Below, piece after piece: positions 51,404 to 60,901 of a DNA stretch of 64,000 nucleotides. Made by a program: the position numbers and the translations under genes. The notes beneath the pieces are model-generated. The model did no database searches. It saw only the letters and a list, made by a program, of their open reading frames with translations, and was not told where the DNA came from. The stretch is from assembly GCF_009931655.1 (NCBI RefSeq), contig NZ_CP047984.1, positions 1,860,001-1,924,000 on the forward strand. The letters are read 5' to 3'. The DNA is from Pontibacter russatus. Lineage in GTDB: Bacteria; Bacteroidota; Bacteroidia; Cytophagales; Hymenobacteraceae. Position 1 is the stretch's first letter, and each line of letters begins with the position of its first letter.

Positions 51404-51488
51404 ATCTGATTCTGAGTATAGTTTCCTCTTACTACGGCTTAGTCCCGGTTCTGTTCGTGCCCTTATATATACACCGGATTGTGCCGGT

Positions 51489-52346
51489 TTATTTTTTCCG
51501 CAAGGTAACCAGGTACACTTTTCCGTTTTCGTTGGTGAGAAGCAGTTGGGTAGGCGAGAGATACGTCAGGGCCTCGGCCTGGCCGGTTTTGCCGATGGGC
51601 AGGCACCTCCGCTTTCCACCGAAGTCTACTCTCCCGTTTTCCATCCCGAACAGGTACAGCCTCCCGTAGCCCAGCAGCGCGAACTGGTCCTGGGCCGGGG
51701 ATATGCCCGCCGCCGTCACCGGCGATTTTAGCCGAAGCTCCTCCTGCGGCTCGACAGTATACTCTCCGCCTTTAGCTGGCAAGGTGTAGTGCCGGGTGAT
51801 TGTCTTGCGGAGGGCGCGGCTTTTGGTGAACAGGTGCAGGCTGTCGGCGTGGTAGAGAAAGCCCTCTAAATCGTAGTGCCGCTGCTGTGGCGGTGGCGGG
51901 AACTCTGTTTGGTCGGCGTAGCGGAAGCGGATGGTGTCGGTTACCGTCTTCGCATCCTGCTGCAGGGTATATAGGCGCAGGTTCCGGCGGTTGTTGAAGT
52001 TGTTGCCCACGTCGCCAATATATAAATTCCCCCTTCCGTCCTGCGCCATATCCTCCCAATCATGGTTCGGCAGCTGCAACGGCACCGTCTGCAACAATTC
52101 CCCTTGCAGGTTGAAGCGGTATAAACTGCTGGGAGAGCCGCCATCACCGTGCGTCCAGAAGGTGCTGTCGGAGGCGCGGGCGAGCCCGGAGCTTTCGGAG
52201 ATGCGGCTGTCGAGGCGGGCGATACGCTGCACCGTCACGTGGTAATCTTTCCGCAGGCGTTCGAAGTCGCTGTTGCGCCTGTCGGAGCCACAGCCACAGA
52301 GCGCGGCCTGCAGGTACACATATACAGTAAAGAGTTTAATCAGCAT
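51489..52346 (-). CDS. Propeller-like lipoprotein (SdiA-regulated / phytase-esterase-like)
   Basis: 285 residues with a lipoprotein signal (MLIKLFTVYVYLQAALCGC). It then has a beta-propeller-like repeat pattern: RISESSGLARASDSTFWTHGDGG, HDWEDMAQDGRGNLYIGDVGNNFNNRR and QRHYDLEGFLYHADSLHLFTKSR. The WEDM/DVGDN-like blocks are typical of the SdiA-regulated and esterase-like-phytase propeller group. Activity unproven. Single gene. Confidence 0.72.
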   Translation of the reverse strand: MLIKLFTVYVYLQAALCGCGSDRRNSDFERLRKDYHVTVQRIARLDSRISESSGLARASDSTFWTHGDGGSPSSLYRFNLQGELLQTVPLQLPNHDWEDMAQDGRGNLYIGDVGNNFNNRRNLRLYTLQQDAKTVTDTIRFRYADQTEFPPPPQQRHYDLEGFLYHADSLHLFTKSRALRKTITRHYTLPAKGGEYTVEPQEELRLKSPVTAAGISPAQDQFALLGYGRLYLFGMENGRVDFGGKRRCLPIGKTGQAEALTYLSPTQLLLTNENGKVYLVTLRKK

Positions 52347-52517
52347 TTATATATCTATCCTGTTACTCCGGCTTAACTATCCTCCTTCGCCGCTGTTTCG
52401 TGTTCTCACCAACAGCTTGCTGGCCAAAAGACACAGCAAGAGCGGCTTTGAAGTTGAGCAGTTATATATACAGTTTGCTCGCCATAGTGCCTAAAACGTT
52501 TCCTTTTTATATATGCG

Positions 52518-55500
52518 TTACATAGATTGCAGCCTGCGCAGCACTTCTTCCTGATCGGCCCAGAACTGGCGGCTATATACTTTCAGGTAGGGCCAATGCC
52601 GCTGCTGCAGCAGGTAGGGCACGTCTGCGTGCGAGTGGCGAACCGAGAGGTGGCTGTGGTATAAATCGTCATCCGTCAGCACCACGCCCGTATATTGCTG
52701 GTCGTGCTTACTGGTGAGGTCGGCGAAAGGCACTTCCTGCTCCAGCGTCCCGACCTCCTCCTGCAGCCGCTCCTTCAGCATCGGCACCTGCGTGGCCAGC
52801 GGTGTCTGCTTCGGTTTGTATTCAAAATACCGGCGGCTCACCTGCTGCGCATATTGCAGGTAGGCCTGCAGCAACTTCGGCCCCATATGCAGCGTGTTCT
52901 CCACCTGCAGTTGCTCTGCCCGGATGCTGCTCACTACCAACACCTGCTGCCTGGCGCGGGTGATGGCCACATTCAGGCGGTTCTCGCCCCCGGCCTGGTT
53001 CAGGCTGCCAAACTGCATCGCCAGCCGCCCCTGTGCATCGGGCGCGTAGCCCACCGACAGGATAATCACCTCCTTCTCATCGCCCTGAATGTTCTCAATG
53101 TTTTTCACCAGCACGGATGCAGGCAGAACCATATCCAGTTCCTGTGCCTTGTTTTCCAGCAGGTCCTGCACCAGCATCTGCTGCGCATAGTTGAAGGTGA
53201 TGACGCCCACCTCCTCCTGCCCCGCCTGCAGCAACTGCAGCACCAGTTCCACCACCTTCTCCGCCTCCGGCAGGTTGGTATTGTCCTGCCACAGACCGTG
53301 AACCTTCACAAATTGAATGGCGGGCGTGCGGGAGTTGGCGTCCTGCAGCTCGGGAATCAACTCCAGCCTGTAGCCATAAAAAAAGCGGTTTGAGAAATCT
53401 ATCAACTCCGGGTAGCGGCTGCGGTAGTGTTGCGTGAGCATGGTCTGGGGCAGGTAGAGGCCGCACAACTGCAGCAGCGATTCGGCAGACAGTTCCTCTG
53501 CCTCCTCTCCCCCACTGGCGCTCCAGCGGGCACGGTACAGGTCTGACGGCTTCAGCTGCTGCTCGTCGCCGGCCACCACCACCTGCCGCCCGCGCTGCAT
53601 GGCAGGTATACCCGACTCGGCATAGCACTGCGAGGCCTCATCGAAAATCACCAGGTCGAAGCAGGCCTCCAGCGGCAACGCCGCCGACACTGTTTCGGGC
53701 GAGGCCAGCCAGCAGGGCACGAGGTCCAGCATCTCGGCGGCGAACAGCGCGAACAGTTTTCGGATGGGGTACAGGCTGCGCTTTTTGATCACCTGCGCCT
53801 GCAACCTGCGGTACGTCACGGTGTTGCCCAAACGGTTCTGCTCCAAATTGCTGTAGGTCTGCTCCCGCAACTGCGAGAGCACAATCTCCGTGCTCAGGCG
53901 CTGCTTTTCCTGCAACAGTTCCTGCAACTCCGCCTCCAGCCGCTCCAGTTCCCCGTTAGAAGGCATCCGCAGTTCAGGGTGCTCGGTCTCCAGCTCGTTT
54001 ATCCAGGCCAGGTACAGGCTGTTCAGGAACAGCTTTTCTCCCGCTTCCGCCGAGGCGCCGCACTCTGCCATCAGCAGCTGCGCCACCTCCCGCTCGGGCT
54101 TGGTGAGCGCGGCATATACGGTGTCGTGCGCCACCAGCGGTTCGAAGTGTTTTTCCAGCTCCTGCAATAGCCTGTTGCCGTGCTGTGGCTGCGCCACCAG
54201 CGCCTTTACCTGCGCCTCCGGCAGCCACTTCAGCCACGCGTTGTATTGCGTGGCAAAAGCCTGGATGGCCTGCGTCAATGCCTTCAGGTGCGCGACCAAA
54301 TCTACTTTCTGCAGTATTTTCTCTTCCAGCACCCTTTCGCGGTGCAGCTGGCGCAGCAGTTTGTGCGCTGCAAGCGCCTGCTCCACTGCCTTCAGCTTTT
54401 GCAGCACCGCCTCTTTCGGCTCCGTAGCCTGCAGGGAGTAGTTGACGCTCTTGTTCAGCTGTTGCAGTTGTTCCTGCGCCTGCTGGCGAAGGATTAGCCG
54501 TTGCTGCAGCAGGGCCACGTTCTCTTCGCTCAGCTCCTGCCTATACAGGCCCAGCGCCTGCTGCAGCAGCTTTTTATCCTCCGAAAAAATCCAGCTGATG
54601 CTTTTGAGCCAGTCGGTGCGCTGCTCCCCGTAGGCGGCAATCGCCTTTTTCAGGGCCGGCAGCTGCAAGGCAGGAATCGTGGTGTCCGGGGCAGGCGTGG
54701 CCGTATAAAGCTTCTCTGTCTTTACCGCCAACAACTTCAGCTCCTCGGGTTTTACCTGCCCCTGCACGAGCGCCTGCACCGTTGGCAGCACATCCGGCAA
54801 GCGCAGCAGCTTTTGCAGCTCGGTCATGTTCTGGAGCGCCACTTTATAGGCCGTGAAATTCGCTAAGGTAAACGGGAAGCCGCTGAGGCTGCTGATGCTT
54901 TGCTGTAACTCGGCATACTGCTCCGGAAGCTTCTTTATCGCCTGCTCCAGTTGCTGCCGCTCCGGCCAGCCGAAGCCCTTCATGCTGTGCCGCTCCTTCC
55001 ATATAAAATCTTCCTGCTGAAAAGGGACGGCCTTCTGCAGGTACTCCCGCAGGCGCGGCAGAAACTCGGAGACGGTGGTGGCGGTAAAGTACCTGAAGTC
55101 TGTGGGGAGCAGGATGTGCGGCTGCTGCAGGCTGCTGCGCAGGTACAGTTCTTTGGCAGACCAGCCGCAGCGGCCCGTATCGAAGAGGGCTTGCTTGAAA
55201 GATGTCAGTTTCATCAGGCACCTGTTAATGTCACGGCTCACTTCCAAAAACTGCCGGTCGGTGTAGAGGCTGTTGAGGGCGAGGTTCTGCTTTTTATAGT
55301 CGTCTATGGCTTCAATCTGGCGGAGCAGCTGGCCATATATGCTGCTGCGGTCGGCGTTGATGTCATGCACCAGCCCTGCGAACGGACCGAGCCCTTTCTG
55401 CGACAGGCGCTTATAAACCACGTCGAGGGCGGCGCGTTTCTGGCTCACCACCAGCACTTTCTTGCCCCGCGCCGTGAAGTCCGACACCAGGTTGCAGATG

Positions 55501-56456
55501 AGCTGCGATTTGCCCGTGCCCGGCGGCCCCTGCACCACCAGCGATTTCCCCTGCTTCACGGCCTGCAGCGCCGCCTCCTGCGAAGCATCCATCTCAAACA
55601 CAGTAAAAGTCTGCTGTGCCTGGTTCACGGCCGGTGTGTTCTCAGCCATTGCCGGCGCAAACAGGTCCTCCATCTCCTGCAATTCGCCCCGTTCCAGCAG
55701 CGCATCATAATCTGCGAGCAGGTAGGAGGCCGCCTGCGGGTATATACCCAATACCGCCTCCTGCACCAGATGGAGTTGCCCCGGCTGCAGCGCCTCCTCG
55801 TATTCTGTTTTTTTATAATCTCGGAAAGGCGTGAGCTTGTCTGCAAAAAACCCGCTCCCCACGTTCAGCTCCAGTTGGTGCTCCTTCAGCAATTCATATA
55901 CCTTCGTCCGGAACTCCAGCGGCTGGCGCGGCAGCGTGCTTATATCCAACTCCGTGAGCGCCTCCGCCAGCGGCGTGCCCATGTAGTGCGCGTAAGCCAG
56001 CAGAAAGCTCTGGTTAAACTGCGGCGGCTGCGAGGCATCGGGCACCACCTCCCACTCCTGCGCCGCGTTCACCTGCAGCTGCACCGGGAAGAACAGCAAG
56101 GGCGAACGCACGGCGGTGCCGTCAGAGAATTTACCATGCACGAAAGGCCAGCCTATATATAACTCGCGGCTGCCGCGCTCCTCAAAAATTATCTCCGCCT
56201 TGCGCCGGATATAGCGCAGCCGCTGGCTCACCGCTGCCACCGGGGCATGGCGGCTGTCGGCATAAGGGCTCAGGCTGATGCTAGCTTTGCCCGACAGCAG
56301 CTTCTCCACCACTGCAAAGGCTGGCTGGCTGTTCAGGAAATCGAGCGCCTCCACATCCAGGTGCATCTCCCGCGACAGGCGCAGCAGCAGCAGGGCTCTG
56401 TTGCTGGAGCCTATGTTGAGTAGCCTGCGCCGATAGTTTTTGAGGATGTCTTTCAT
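52518..56456 (-). CDS. DUF4011-type SF1 helicase with degenerate C-terminal nuclease-like domain
   Basis: 1312 residues. The N-terminal 1-260 resembles the DUF4011 domain (RLLNIGSSNRALLLLRL). Walker A VVQGPPGTGKSQLICNLV is near 305-320. A Leu/Gln/Lys-rich, mostly helical insertion of about 600 residues follows. The second half of the motor has VIFDEASQCYAESG (about 935), VVAGDEQQLKPSDLY and NVAITRARQQVLVVSS (about 1165). The last 80 residues align in pattern with the REase_MTES_1575 (VSR-like) nuclease domain: TDDDLYHSHLSVRHSHADV, then HWPYLKVYSRQFWADQEE. The usual IExDG acidic pair reads VVLTDDD, so catalysis may be lost. Related helicases occur in stress and anti-phage contexts, but no partner defence genes are next to it. 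Confidence 0.82.
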   Translation of the reverse strand: MKDILKNYRRRLLNIGSSNRALLLLRLSREMHLDVEALDFLNSQPAFAVVEKLLSGKASISLSPYADSRHAPVAAVSQRLRYIRRKAEIIFEERGSRELYIGWPFVHGKFSDGTAVRSPLLFFPVQLQVNAAQEWEVVPDASQPPQFNQSFLLAYAHYMGTPLAEALTELDISTLPRQPLEFRTKVYELLKEHQLELNVGSGFFADKLTPFRDYKKTEYEEALQPGQLHLVQEAVLGIYPQAASYLLADYDALLERGELQEMEDLFAPAMAENTPAVNQAQQTFTVFEMDASQEAALQAVKQGKSLVVQGPPGTGKSQLICNLVSDFTARGKKVLVVSQKRAALDVVYKRLSQKGLGPFAGLVHDINADRSSIYGQLLRQIEAIDDYKKQNLALNSLYTDRQFLEVSRDINRCLMKLTSFKQALFDTGRCGWSAKELYLRSSLQQPHILLPTDFRYFTATTVSEFLPRLREYLQKAVPFQQEDFIWKERHSMKGFGWPERQQLEQAIKKLPEQYAELQQSISSLSGFPFTLANFTAYKVALQNMTELQKLLRLPDVLPTVQALVQGQVKPEELKLLAVKTEKLYTATPAPDTTIPALQLPALKKAIAAYGEQRTDWLKSISWIFSEDKKLLQQALGLYRQELSEENVALLQQRLILRQQAQEQLQQLNKSVNYSLQATEPKEAVLQKLKAVEQALAAHKLLRQLHRERVLEEKILQKVDLVAHLKALTQAIQAFATQYNAWLKWLPEAQVKALVAQPQHGNRLLQELEKHFEPLVAHDTVYAALTKPEREVAQLLMAECGASAEAGEKLFLNSLYLAWINELETEHPELRMPSNGELERLEAELQELLQEKQRLSTEIVLSQLREQTYSNLEQNRLGNTVTYRRLQAQVIKKRSLYPIRKLFALFAAEMLDLVPCWLASPETVSAALPLEACFDLVIFDEASQCYAESGIPAMQRGRQVVVAGDEQQLKPSDLYRARWSASGGEEAEELSAESLLQLCGLYLPQTMLTQHYRSRYPELIDFSNRFFYGYRLELIPELQDANSRTPAIQFVKVHGLWQDNTNLPEAEKVVELVLQLLQAGQEEVGVITFNYAQQMLVQDLLENKAQELDMVLPASVLVKNIENIQGDEKEVIILSVGYAPDAQGRLAMQFGSLNQAGGENRLNVAITRARQQVLVVSSIRAEQLQVENTLHMGPKLLQAYLQYAQQVSRRYFEYKPKQTPLATQVPMLKERLQEEVGTLEQEVPFADLTSKHDQQYTGVVLTDDDLYHSHLSVRHSHADVPYLLQQRHWPYLKVYSRQFWADQEEVLRRLQSM

Positions 56457-56706
56457 GTGTCGCTGCCCCGTTAACGGAGATACGGGGGCAATAGTCTATT
56501 AAAAAAGAAGCAAGTTAGGATGATTTGGGTAGAGTCGGAAGTGCCGCCGCCGCAGGAAGTGCTGGAAGGCTTGGTAAACTGAGTAAAGCGGCTTTTGCTA
56601 TATGCCTGATTGTTATGTTTGAGCCTGCACCCAGATGCACCTGAACCCGACTTGCGGCAACACAGTAAACAACTATGCGCGGCATCTATCCGGCAGCGTG
56701 CTCATC

Positions 56707-57198
56707 ATGCCTAAATCCCAGCAGTTCAGTTTGTTTCCGGAGGGGCCAAAACTCCCGGTGTTCGAACAGGTCTCCGCAGGCGGCGTTGCCTTTCGCCATA
56801 TAGCCGCTGGAGTTGAGGTGGCCCTTGTTTCAGTTGGCCCTGCCAGGCGTTGGCAACTCCCGAAAGGGCTGGTGGACGCGGGTGAGGCACCGGAAGCAAC
56901 GGCTGTGCGCGAAGTGCGGGAAGAGGCGGGCATTAAGACGGAAATCCTCCGGAAAATCGAAACAATAGAGTACTGGTACGTGGGAGACAAAGGGAAGCAG
57001 CGGGTGCGTTTTCATAAGTTTGTTCACTTTTTCCTGCTGCGCTATATAGCCGGGCAGGTGAGCGACCACGATTGGGAGGTAAACGAAGCGCGGTGGGTGC
57101 CAATAGTTCAGGCGGTGAAGATACTTGCCTTCAAAAGTGAGCGGCAGGCGCTGGAGAAGGCGATAGATATGATAAAGGCGCTGCCGCAGCAGGGGTAG
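56707..57198 (+). CDS. NUDIX hydrolase
   Basis: 163 residues from the ATG at 56707; an in-frame ATG at 56635 would add 24 residues of unconvincing sequence. Complete Nudix box GLVDAGEAPEATAVREVREEAGI (G-x5-E-x7-REUxEE-x-GU). The SAGGVAFRHI start and the C-terminal WEVNEARWVPIVQAVKILAF are standard. The form resembles diadenosine-tetraphosphate or nucleotide-sugar pyrophosphatases; substrate unknown. Single gene, at the border of an AT-rich patch. Confidence 0.92.
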   Translation: MPKSQQFSLFPEGPKLPVFEQVSAGGVAFRHIAAGVEVALVSVGPARRWQLPKGLVDAGEAPEATAVREVREEAGIKTEILRKIETIEYWYVGDKGKQRVRFHKFVHFFLLRYIAGQVSDHDWEVNEARWVPIVQAVKILAFKSERQALEKAIDMIKALPQQG

Positions 57199-57590
57199 GT
57201 GCATTTAATTTTGACCTAAGCCTCCCAAGCTTACAATTTCTGTCATCCTGAAAGTTCTAAATCCCGAACTTGATTCGGGGGAACTTGTGGGAAGAGGGCC
57301 CCTACCCCCAGTAGCATCTGCCTAACTTCCCTCAACCAAAATCCTTCCAGAAGGACAGCATTGATTTATATTCGGGAACATTCTGAACATGACTTCAACA
57401 TAAAACCAGCTTTTAGGGGTTCCTATACTTTACCACAAAATTAGCTCCGGAAGGAAAATTCTACACCATCCGCAGTTAGAAATTCGAGTCAGTTATATCT
57501 AAGCGTACAGCATATACAACGGGCTGATAGATAAAGTGGCAAGGCGCAGTTGAAGCTTACCTTGTGGGTGTCGTTGGGCGAAGCTGTTCT
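57199..57590. other. AT-richer intergenic region
   Basis: 392 bases with no gene. It includes the small palindrome TCCCGAA-cttga-TTCGGGG near 57266-57284, next to CTGTCATCCTGAAAG. That sequence resembles dispersed intergenic elements of this phylum, but a family cannot be confirmed from one copy. Composition shifts from the neighbouring GC-rich genes. Confidence 0.45.
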
Positions 57591-57995
57591 TTAGTCATGC
57601 AGCTTAAAGAATATGAGCTTGCTGTCTTTATGTTGCAGGTCAATACACTTGCTTGTTATTTGATTACTTCCAGAAACAGTAACCCTTATTTCAGATTGTG
57701 CAGGATTAGTGAAGATGCACCCAAAGCAAGAATCAGTAACCTCGATAGTTGGACATGATTCTAAATGTTTAATGAGTTCTTGTAGGTTTTTTTCCTGCCC
57801 CTCTACAGAACTACCATTGATGCCACGGAGCAACTGATTTATTTCAACTTCAACTTTGTCCGAGTCGTTTGCAATAAGTGCATTAGCAAGTTTAGAGCAA
57901 TTTAGGCTTTGTTCGGGTGAAACATCATTTTCAGAATCACATCCAGTAGCCAATAGAGGTAGCAATACCAAAATCCTGAGTATGAAGTTCTTCAT
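57591..57995 (-). CDS. Small orphan Cys-containing lipoprotein
   Basis: 134 residues. Lipoprotein signal MKNFILRILVLLPLLATGC, then an acidic linker and a small domain with five Cys, four of them near the C-terminus (ESCPTIEVTDSCFGCIF, SKCIDLQ). No family recognised. It lies in an AT-rich patch (about 57200-58120) whose composition and codon use differ from both flanks, so it may have been acquired. The Cys spacing suggests disulfides in the periplasm or on the surface. Confidence 0.65.
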   Translation of the reverse strand: MKNFILRILVLLPLLATGCDSENDVSPEQSLNCSKLANALIANDSDKVEVEINQLLRGINGSSVEGQEKNLQELIKHLESCPTIEVTDSCFGCIFTNPAQSEIRVTVSGSNQITSKCIDLQHKDSKLIFFKLHD

Positions 57996-58122
57996 GGCAA
58001 TAACTTTGTATGGTGAGTTCTTTATAATATAAGCATGTTTGCTTCAAAAAGGTTGCATCACAATTATAAGCTTATATGCCAGTAAATTATATTACAAATT
58101 ACAGTCCCGCCCAGCCGACGAG

Positions 58123-59073
58123 TTATAACTGCAGATATGGCTTCAGCTTTCCGAACAGCTCAGGCGTTACCAGTTTCACTTTCTGCACATCCTCCAGTTG
58201 CTCATAATTGCCGTGCTGCTCCCGGTACGCGACCAGCGCCCTGGCCACATTAGAGGTTATATAGGGGTGCTTGTTCAGTTCATCGGCGGTGGCGGTGTTG
58301 ATGTTCAGTTGCTGCGGCGTGTACGCATCTGGCACGAAGGTGTACTTCTGCAGGCTGTCCACTACCTCGGGCTGCAGGCCATATACCTCCTGCAACTGGC
58401 TGGCACTGTGGAAGCCGCCCAGCCCGTCCCGGTACTTCACGATGCGCGCCGACAGTTTGGACCCAATGCCCCTTATTTGCTTCAGTTGGGTAGTGTCGGC
58501 GGTATTGATGTTGAAGGGGGCGAGAATGAACCGCTCACGCGGCGGGCGGTTGCCGCTCCAGTCCGGATTAGGCGCGGGGCGTTCTGGGCGGGCTACGTAG
58601 GCTCTGCGCTTGTAACGGCTGGGTCGCTCCTCCGGCAGTTGTATATAGGGCAGCAGTCTTCGGAAAACAGAATCGGGCAGGCCATATATCTTCCCCAGCT
58701 CCGCCCTGTAGCTGAAGTCGCCGACTTTGCTGCGGTAGTTGAGGATGCGCTGCGCCAGGTACTTGGGCAAGCCAAATGCCTGCCACTCCTCCACCGTCAG
58801 TTGGTTGGGGTTGAACGGCCGCAGCGCCACGGTGGGCACCCTGTAGCGGTTATTGCCGGGTTCCGGCTGCCGGGCCTCCAGCTGCGCCACCAGGCTGTCC
58901 AGCGTTTGCCTGTCGGAGGCGCTGCTGCTGTCGAACGCGGGGGTGCGGAGCGCGTGCAAAAGAAATGGTGCCGCCATCAGCAGCACCATCAAACCAAGCA
59001 GCCACAGAAATCCGTTCACCTCGCCTTGCGAAAAGCCGAAGTAGCGCCGGATCCAGTGCCTGATGCGTCTCAT
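58123..59073 (-). CDS. Helix-hairpin-helix (ComEA-like) protein
   Basis: 316 residues. One N-terminal transmembrane helix (about 20-43: VNGFLWLLGLMVLLMAAPFLLHAL). Three ComEA-type HhH segments follow: FNPNQLTVEEWQAFGLPKYLAQRILNYR, FNINTADTTQLKQIRGIGSKLSARIVKYR and LNINTATADELNKHPYITSNVARALVAYR, separated by Arg/Pro-rich linkers. ComEA-like proteins bind dsDNA non-specifically, often in DNA uptake. This membrane-tethered triple-HhH type is common in Cytophagales and its role is unproven. It begins 7 nt after the small transporter subunit, so it is probably co-transcribed. Confidence 0.88.
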   Translation of the reverse strand: MRRIRHWIRRYFGFSQGEVNGFLWLLGLMVLLMAAPFLLHALRTPAFDSSSASDRQTLDSLVAQLEARQPEPGNNRYRVPTVALRPFNPNQLTVEEWQAFGLPKYLAQRILNYRSKVGDFSYRAELGKIYGLPDSVFRRLLPYIQLPEERPSRYKRRAYVARPERPAPNPDWSGNRPPRERFILAPFNINTADTTQLKQIRGIGSKLSARIVKYRDGLGGFHSASQLQEVYGLQPEVVDSLQKYTFVPDAYTPQQLNINTATADELNKHPYITSNVARALVAYREQHGNYEQLEDVQKVKLVTPELFGKLKPYLQL

Positions 59074-59080
59074 TTATATA

Positions 59081-59242
59081 TCAGCAGCCAGGTACCTGGC
59101 GCTCCGGTTCATCATCGTTGTCCAGGTAAGAGTCTGGCTCCGGCTTGGGAGGGGCGCTCAGCACCTTCCAGAAGAAAAACACCGTGAGCCCGGTTACCAG
59201 CAGCATGGTGGTAAGCATGATAACAAGTGCGGATGTATTCAT
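59081..59242 (-). CDS. MetS-like small subunit of the NSS transporter
   Basis: 53 residues, beginning MNTSALVIMLTTMLLVTG. One transmembrane helix (about 5-24), then FWKVLSAPPKPEPDSYLDNDDEPE, a short acidic tail. It lies 6 nt after the stop of the sodium-dependent transporter and 7 nt before the HhH gene, in the same orientation. Small single-helix subunits (MetS) are known to pair with MetP-type NSS transporters in Corynebacterium, and similar small genes sit beside NSS genes elsewhere. Size, topology and position fit; family membership is inferred from those, not from a strong motif. Confidence 0.7.
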   Translation of the reverse strand: MNTSALVIMLTTMLLVTGLTVFFFWKVLSAPPKPEPDSYLDNDDEPERQVPGC

Positions 59243-59248
59243 AGTCTT

Positions 59249-60901
59249 TTAAATTCTACCTTCTCTGACTCTTTTTTTGTACGCCATATATACGAGCAAC
59301 GCCAGGCTCAGCCACACGGCCAGCAGCAGCAGGCGCGAGGCGTTCACGAAAAGCAGCGTGTCCTGCAGCCGCTCAACCGCGGCGGGGTCTGTGGCCGCCG
59401 CGAGCTGCTCTTTCAGCCCCGAGTTCATCAGCTTCTTGATGATGGAGCCGTTGTCCAGCACCCAATCGCCCCGCAGCGCCGCGCCCCAGTCACCATCCTT
59501 CGGTGTAACCAGCGACCCGATGAACACCCAGAGCAAGAGCAGGGGCGTCACAAATTTGATGATGAATTTATATATGTCCGGCACCTTGATGTCGGAGCCG
59601 GAGATAATCTCGCGCCAGCCTCTGTCCATGCCGAACACCCAGGCAAACAGGATGGTCTCCACCAGCGCAAACAGCACCAGCGACACCGTACCGGCCCAAT
59701 AGTCGTACTCATCAAACACGCCATACTGGAAGAAAAGCACCGTGGGCATCCCCAGCAGGAATACAATTAAGCCAAAGGACCAGGCCGCGGACTTGCGCTT
59801 CCAGTTAAACTCGTCCTGCAGGAAACCGATCCAGGGCGTGCCCATGGCCAGCGAGGACGTGATACCGGCAAAGAAAAGCAGCCCGAACCACATAACGCCG
59901 GCGAAAGCCCCCATGACATCGCCCCACTGGAAAAACAGGTACGGCAGCGTCTGGAAGGCAAGGCCCAAACCACCTGACTGCACCATTTCCGTCACCCTGT
60001 CCACACCGAGGTAGCCGATGGAAATCGGGATCAGGATAGAGGCACCCAGCACCACTTCCACAAACTCGTTCATCCAGCCCGCCGACATCGCGTTCAGGGC
60101 TATATCGTCTTTGGATCGGACGTAAGAGGCGTAACACTGCACGGTGCCCATCCCCACCGACAGCGTGAAGAAGATTTGCCCGGCGGCGGCCAACCAAACC
60201 GTCGGCGACCACAGTTCCTCGAAATTCGGAGTCCAGAGGAAGTTGAGGCCCACCGAGCTGTCGTTGATGGCGCCGTCTACGCCCGCCTCGATGGTGAAGC
60301 CTTTGAATGCCAGGAAAGCGCCAAATAAAATCAGCAGGGGCATGCCCACTTTCGCCACCCGCTCCACGCCACCGGCCAGGCCCTGCGACAGGATCCAGGT
60401 GTTCAGCAACAGGCACAGCACGTAAAATACAACCGGTTCCAGCGGAACGCCAAGGGTAGACGTACCCAAGCTCACATAGGTGCTAAAGAAAGCCGCCACC
60501 CCCTCCTGGTCCAGGTCACTGAAGGTGCCTATCAGGGAGTGCAGCACATAGGAGAGCGTCCACGACTCAATGTAGCAGTAGTAGGCGGCCACGGCAATGT
60601 TAGTCCAGATGCCGAACACGCCAATGTATTTCCAGAGGCGGTTCTTGCCCATGGTGTCCACAATAAAGGGTGTGGAGTGGTGCCCGAACTTGCCCCCGAA
60701 GCGCCCCATCGACCATTCAATCCATAACAGCGGGATACCCATCACCAGAAAGCAGACAAGGTAAGGAATGATAAAGGCGCCGCCGCCGTTCTGTACTGCC
60801 TGCACCGGAAAGCGGAGGAAGTTCCCGAGGCCCACTGCGTTTCCGGCCATGGCCAGAATCAGCCCGACCCGTGAACCCCATGATTCTTTGTTAGCACTCA
60901 T
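59249..60901 (-). CDS. Neurotransmitter:sodium symporter (SNF) family transporter
   Basis: 550 residues with about 12 helices. The N-terminal signature is WGSRVGLILAMAGNAVGLGNFLRFPVQAVQNGGGAFIIPYL, which includes the unwound TM1 sodium and substrate site. TM6 contains TLSVGMGTVQCYASY. It resembles LeuT/MhsT/MetP-type amino-acid transporters, probably for neutral amino acids. It is followed closely by the MetS-like gene, making a two-gene transporter unit. Confidence 0.92.
   Translation of the reverse strand: MSANKESWGSRVGLILAMAGNAVGLGNFLRFPVQAVQNGGGAFIIPYLVCFLVMGIPLLWIEWSMGRFGGKFGHHSTPFIVDTMGKNRLWKYIGVFGIWTNIAVAAYYCYIESWTLSYVLHSLIGTFSDLDQEGVAAFFSTYVSLGTSTLGVPLEPVVFYVLCLLLNTWILSQGLAGGVERVAKVGMPLLILFGAFLAFKGFTIEAGVDGAINDSSVGLNFLWTPNFEELWSPTVWLAAAGQIFFTLSVGMGTVQCYASYVRSKDDIALNAMSAGWMNEFVEVVLGASILIPISIGYLGVDRVTEMVQSGGLGLAFQTLPYLFFQWGDVMGAFAGVMWFGLLFFAGITSSLAMGTPWIGFLQDEFNWKRKSAAWSFGLIVFLLGMPTVLFFQYGVFDEYDYWAGTVSLVLFALVETILFAWVFGMDRGWREIISGSDIKVPDIYKFIIKFVTPLLLLWVFIGSLVTPKDGDWGAALRGDWVLDNGSIIKKLMNSGLKEQLAAATDPAAVERLQDTLLFVNASRLLLLAVWLSLALLVYMAYKKRVREGRI

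Noticed and set aside
57510-57585. An attC-like pair (ACAACGGGC ... CGTTGGGCG) downstream of the orphan lipoprotein, which would suggest an integron cassette
   Set aside because: Only about 5 bp of the arms are complementary and the inner arms are badly unequal in spacing; no integrase or second cassette is present.
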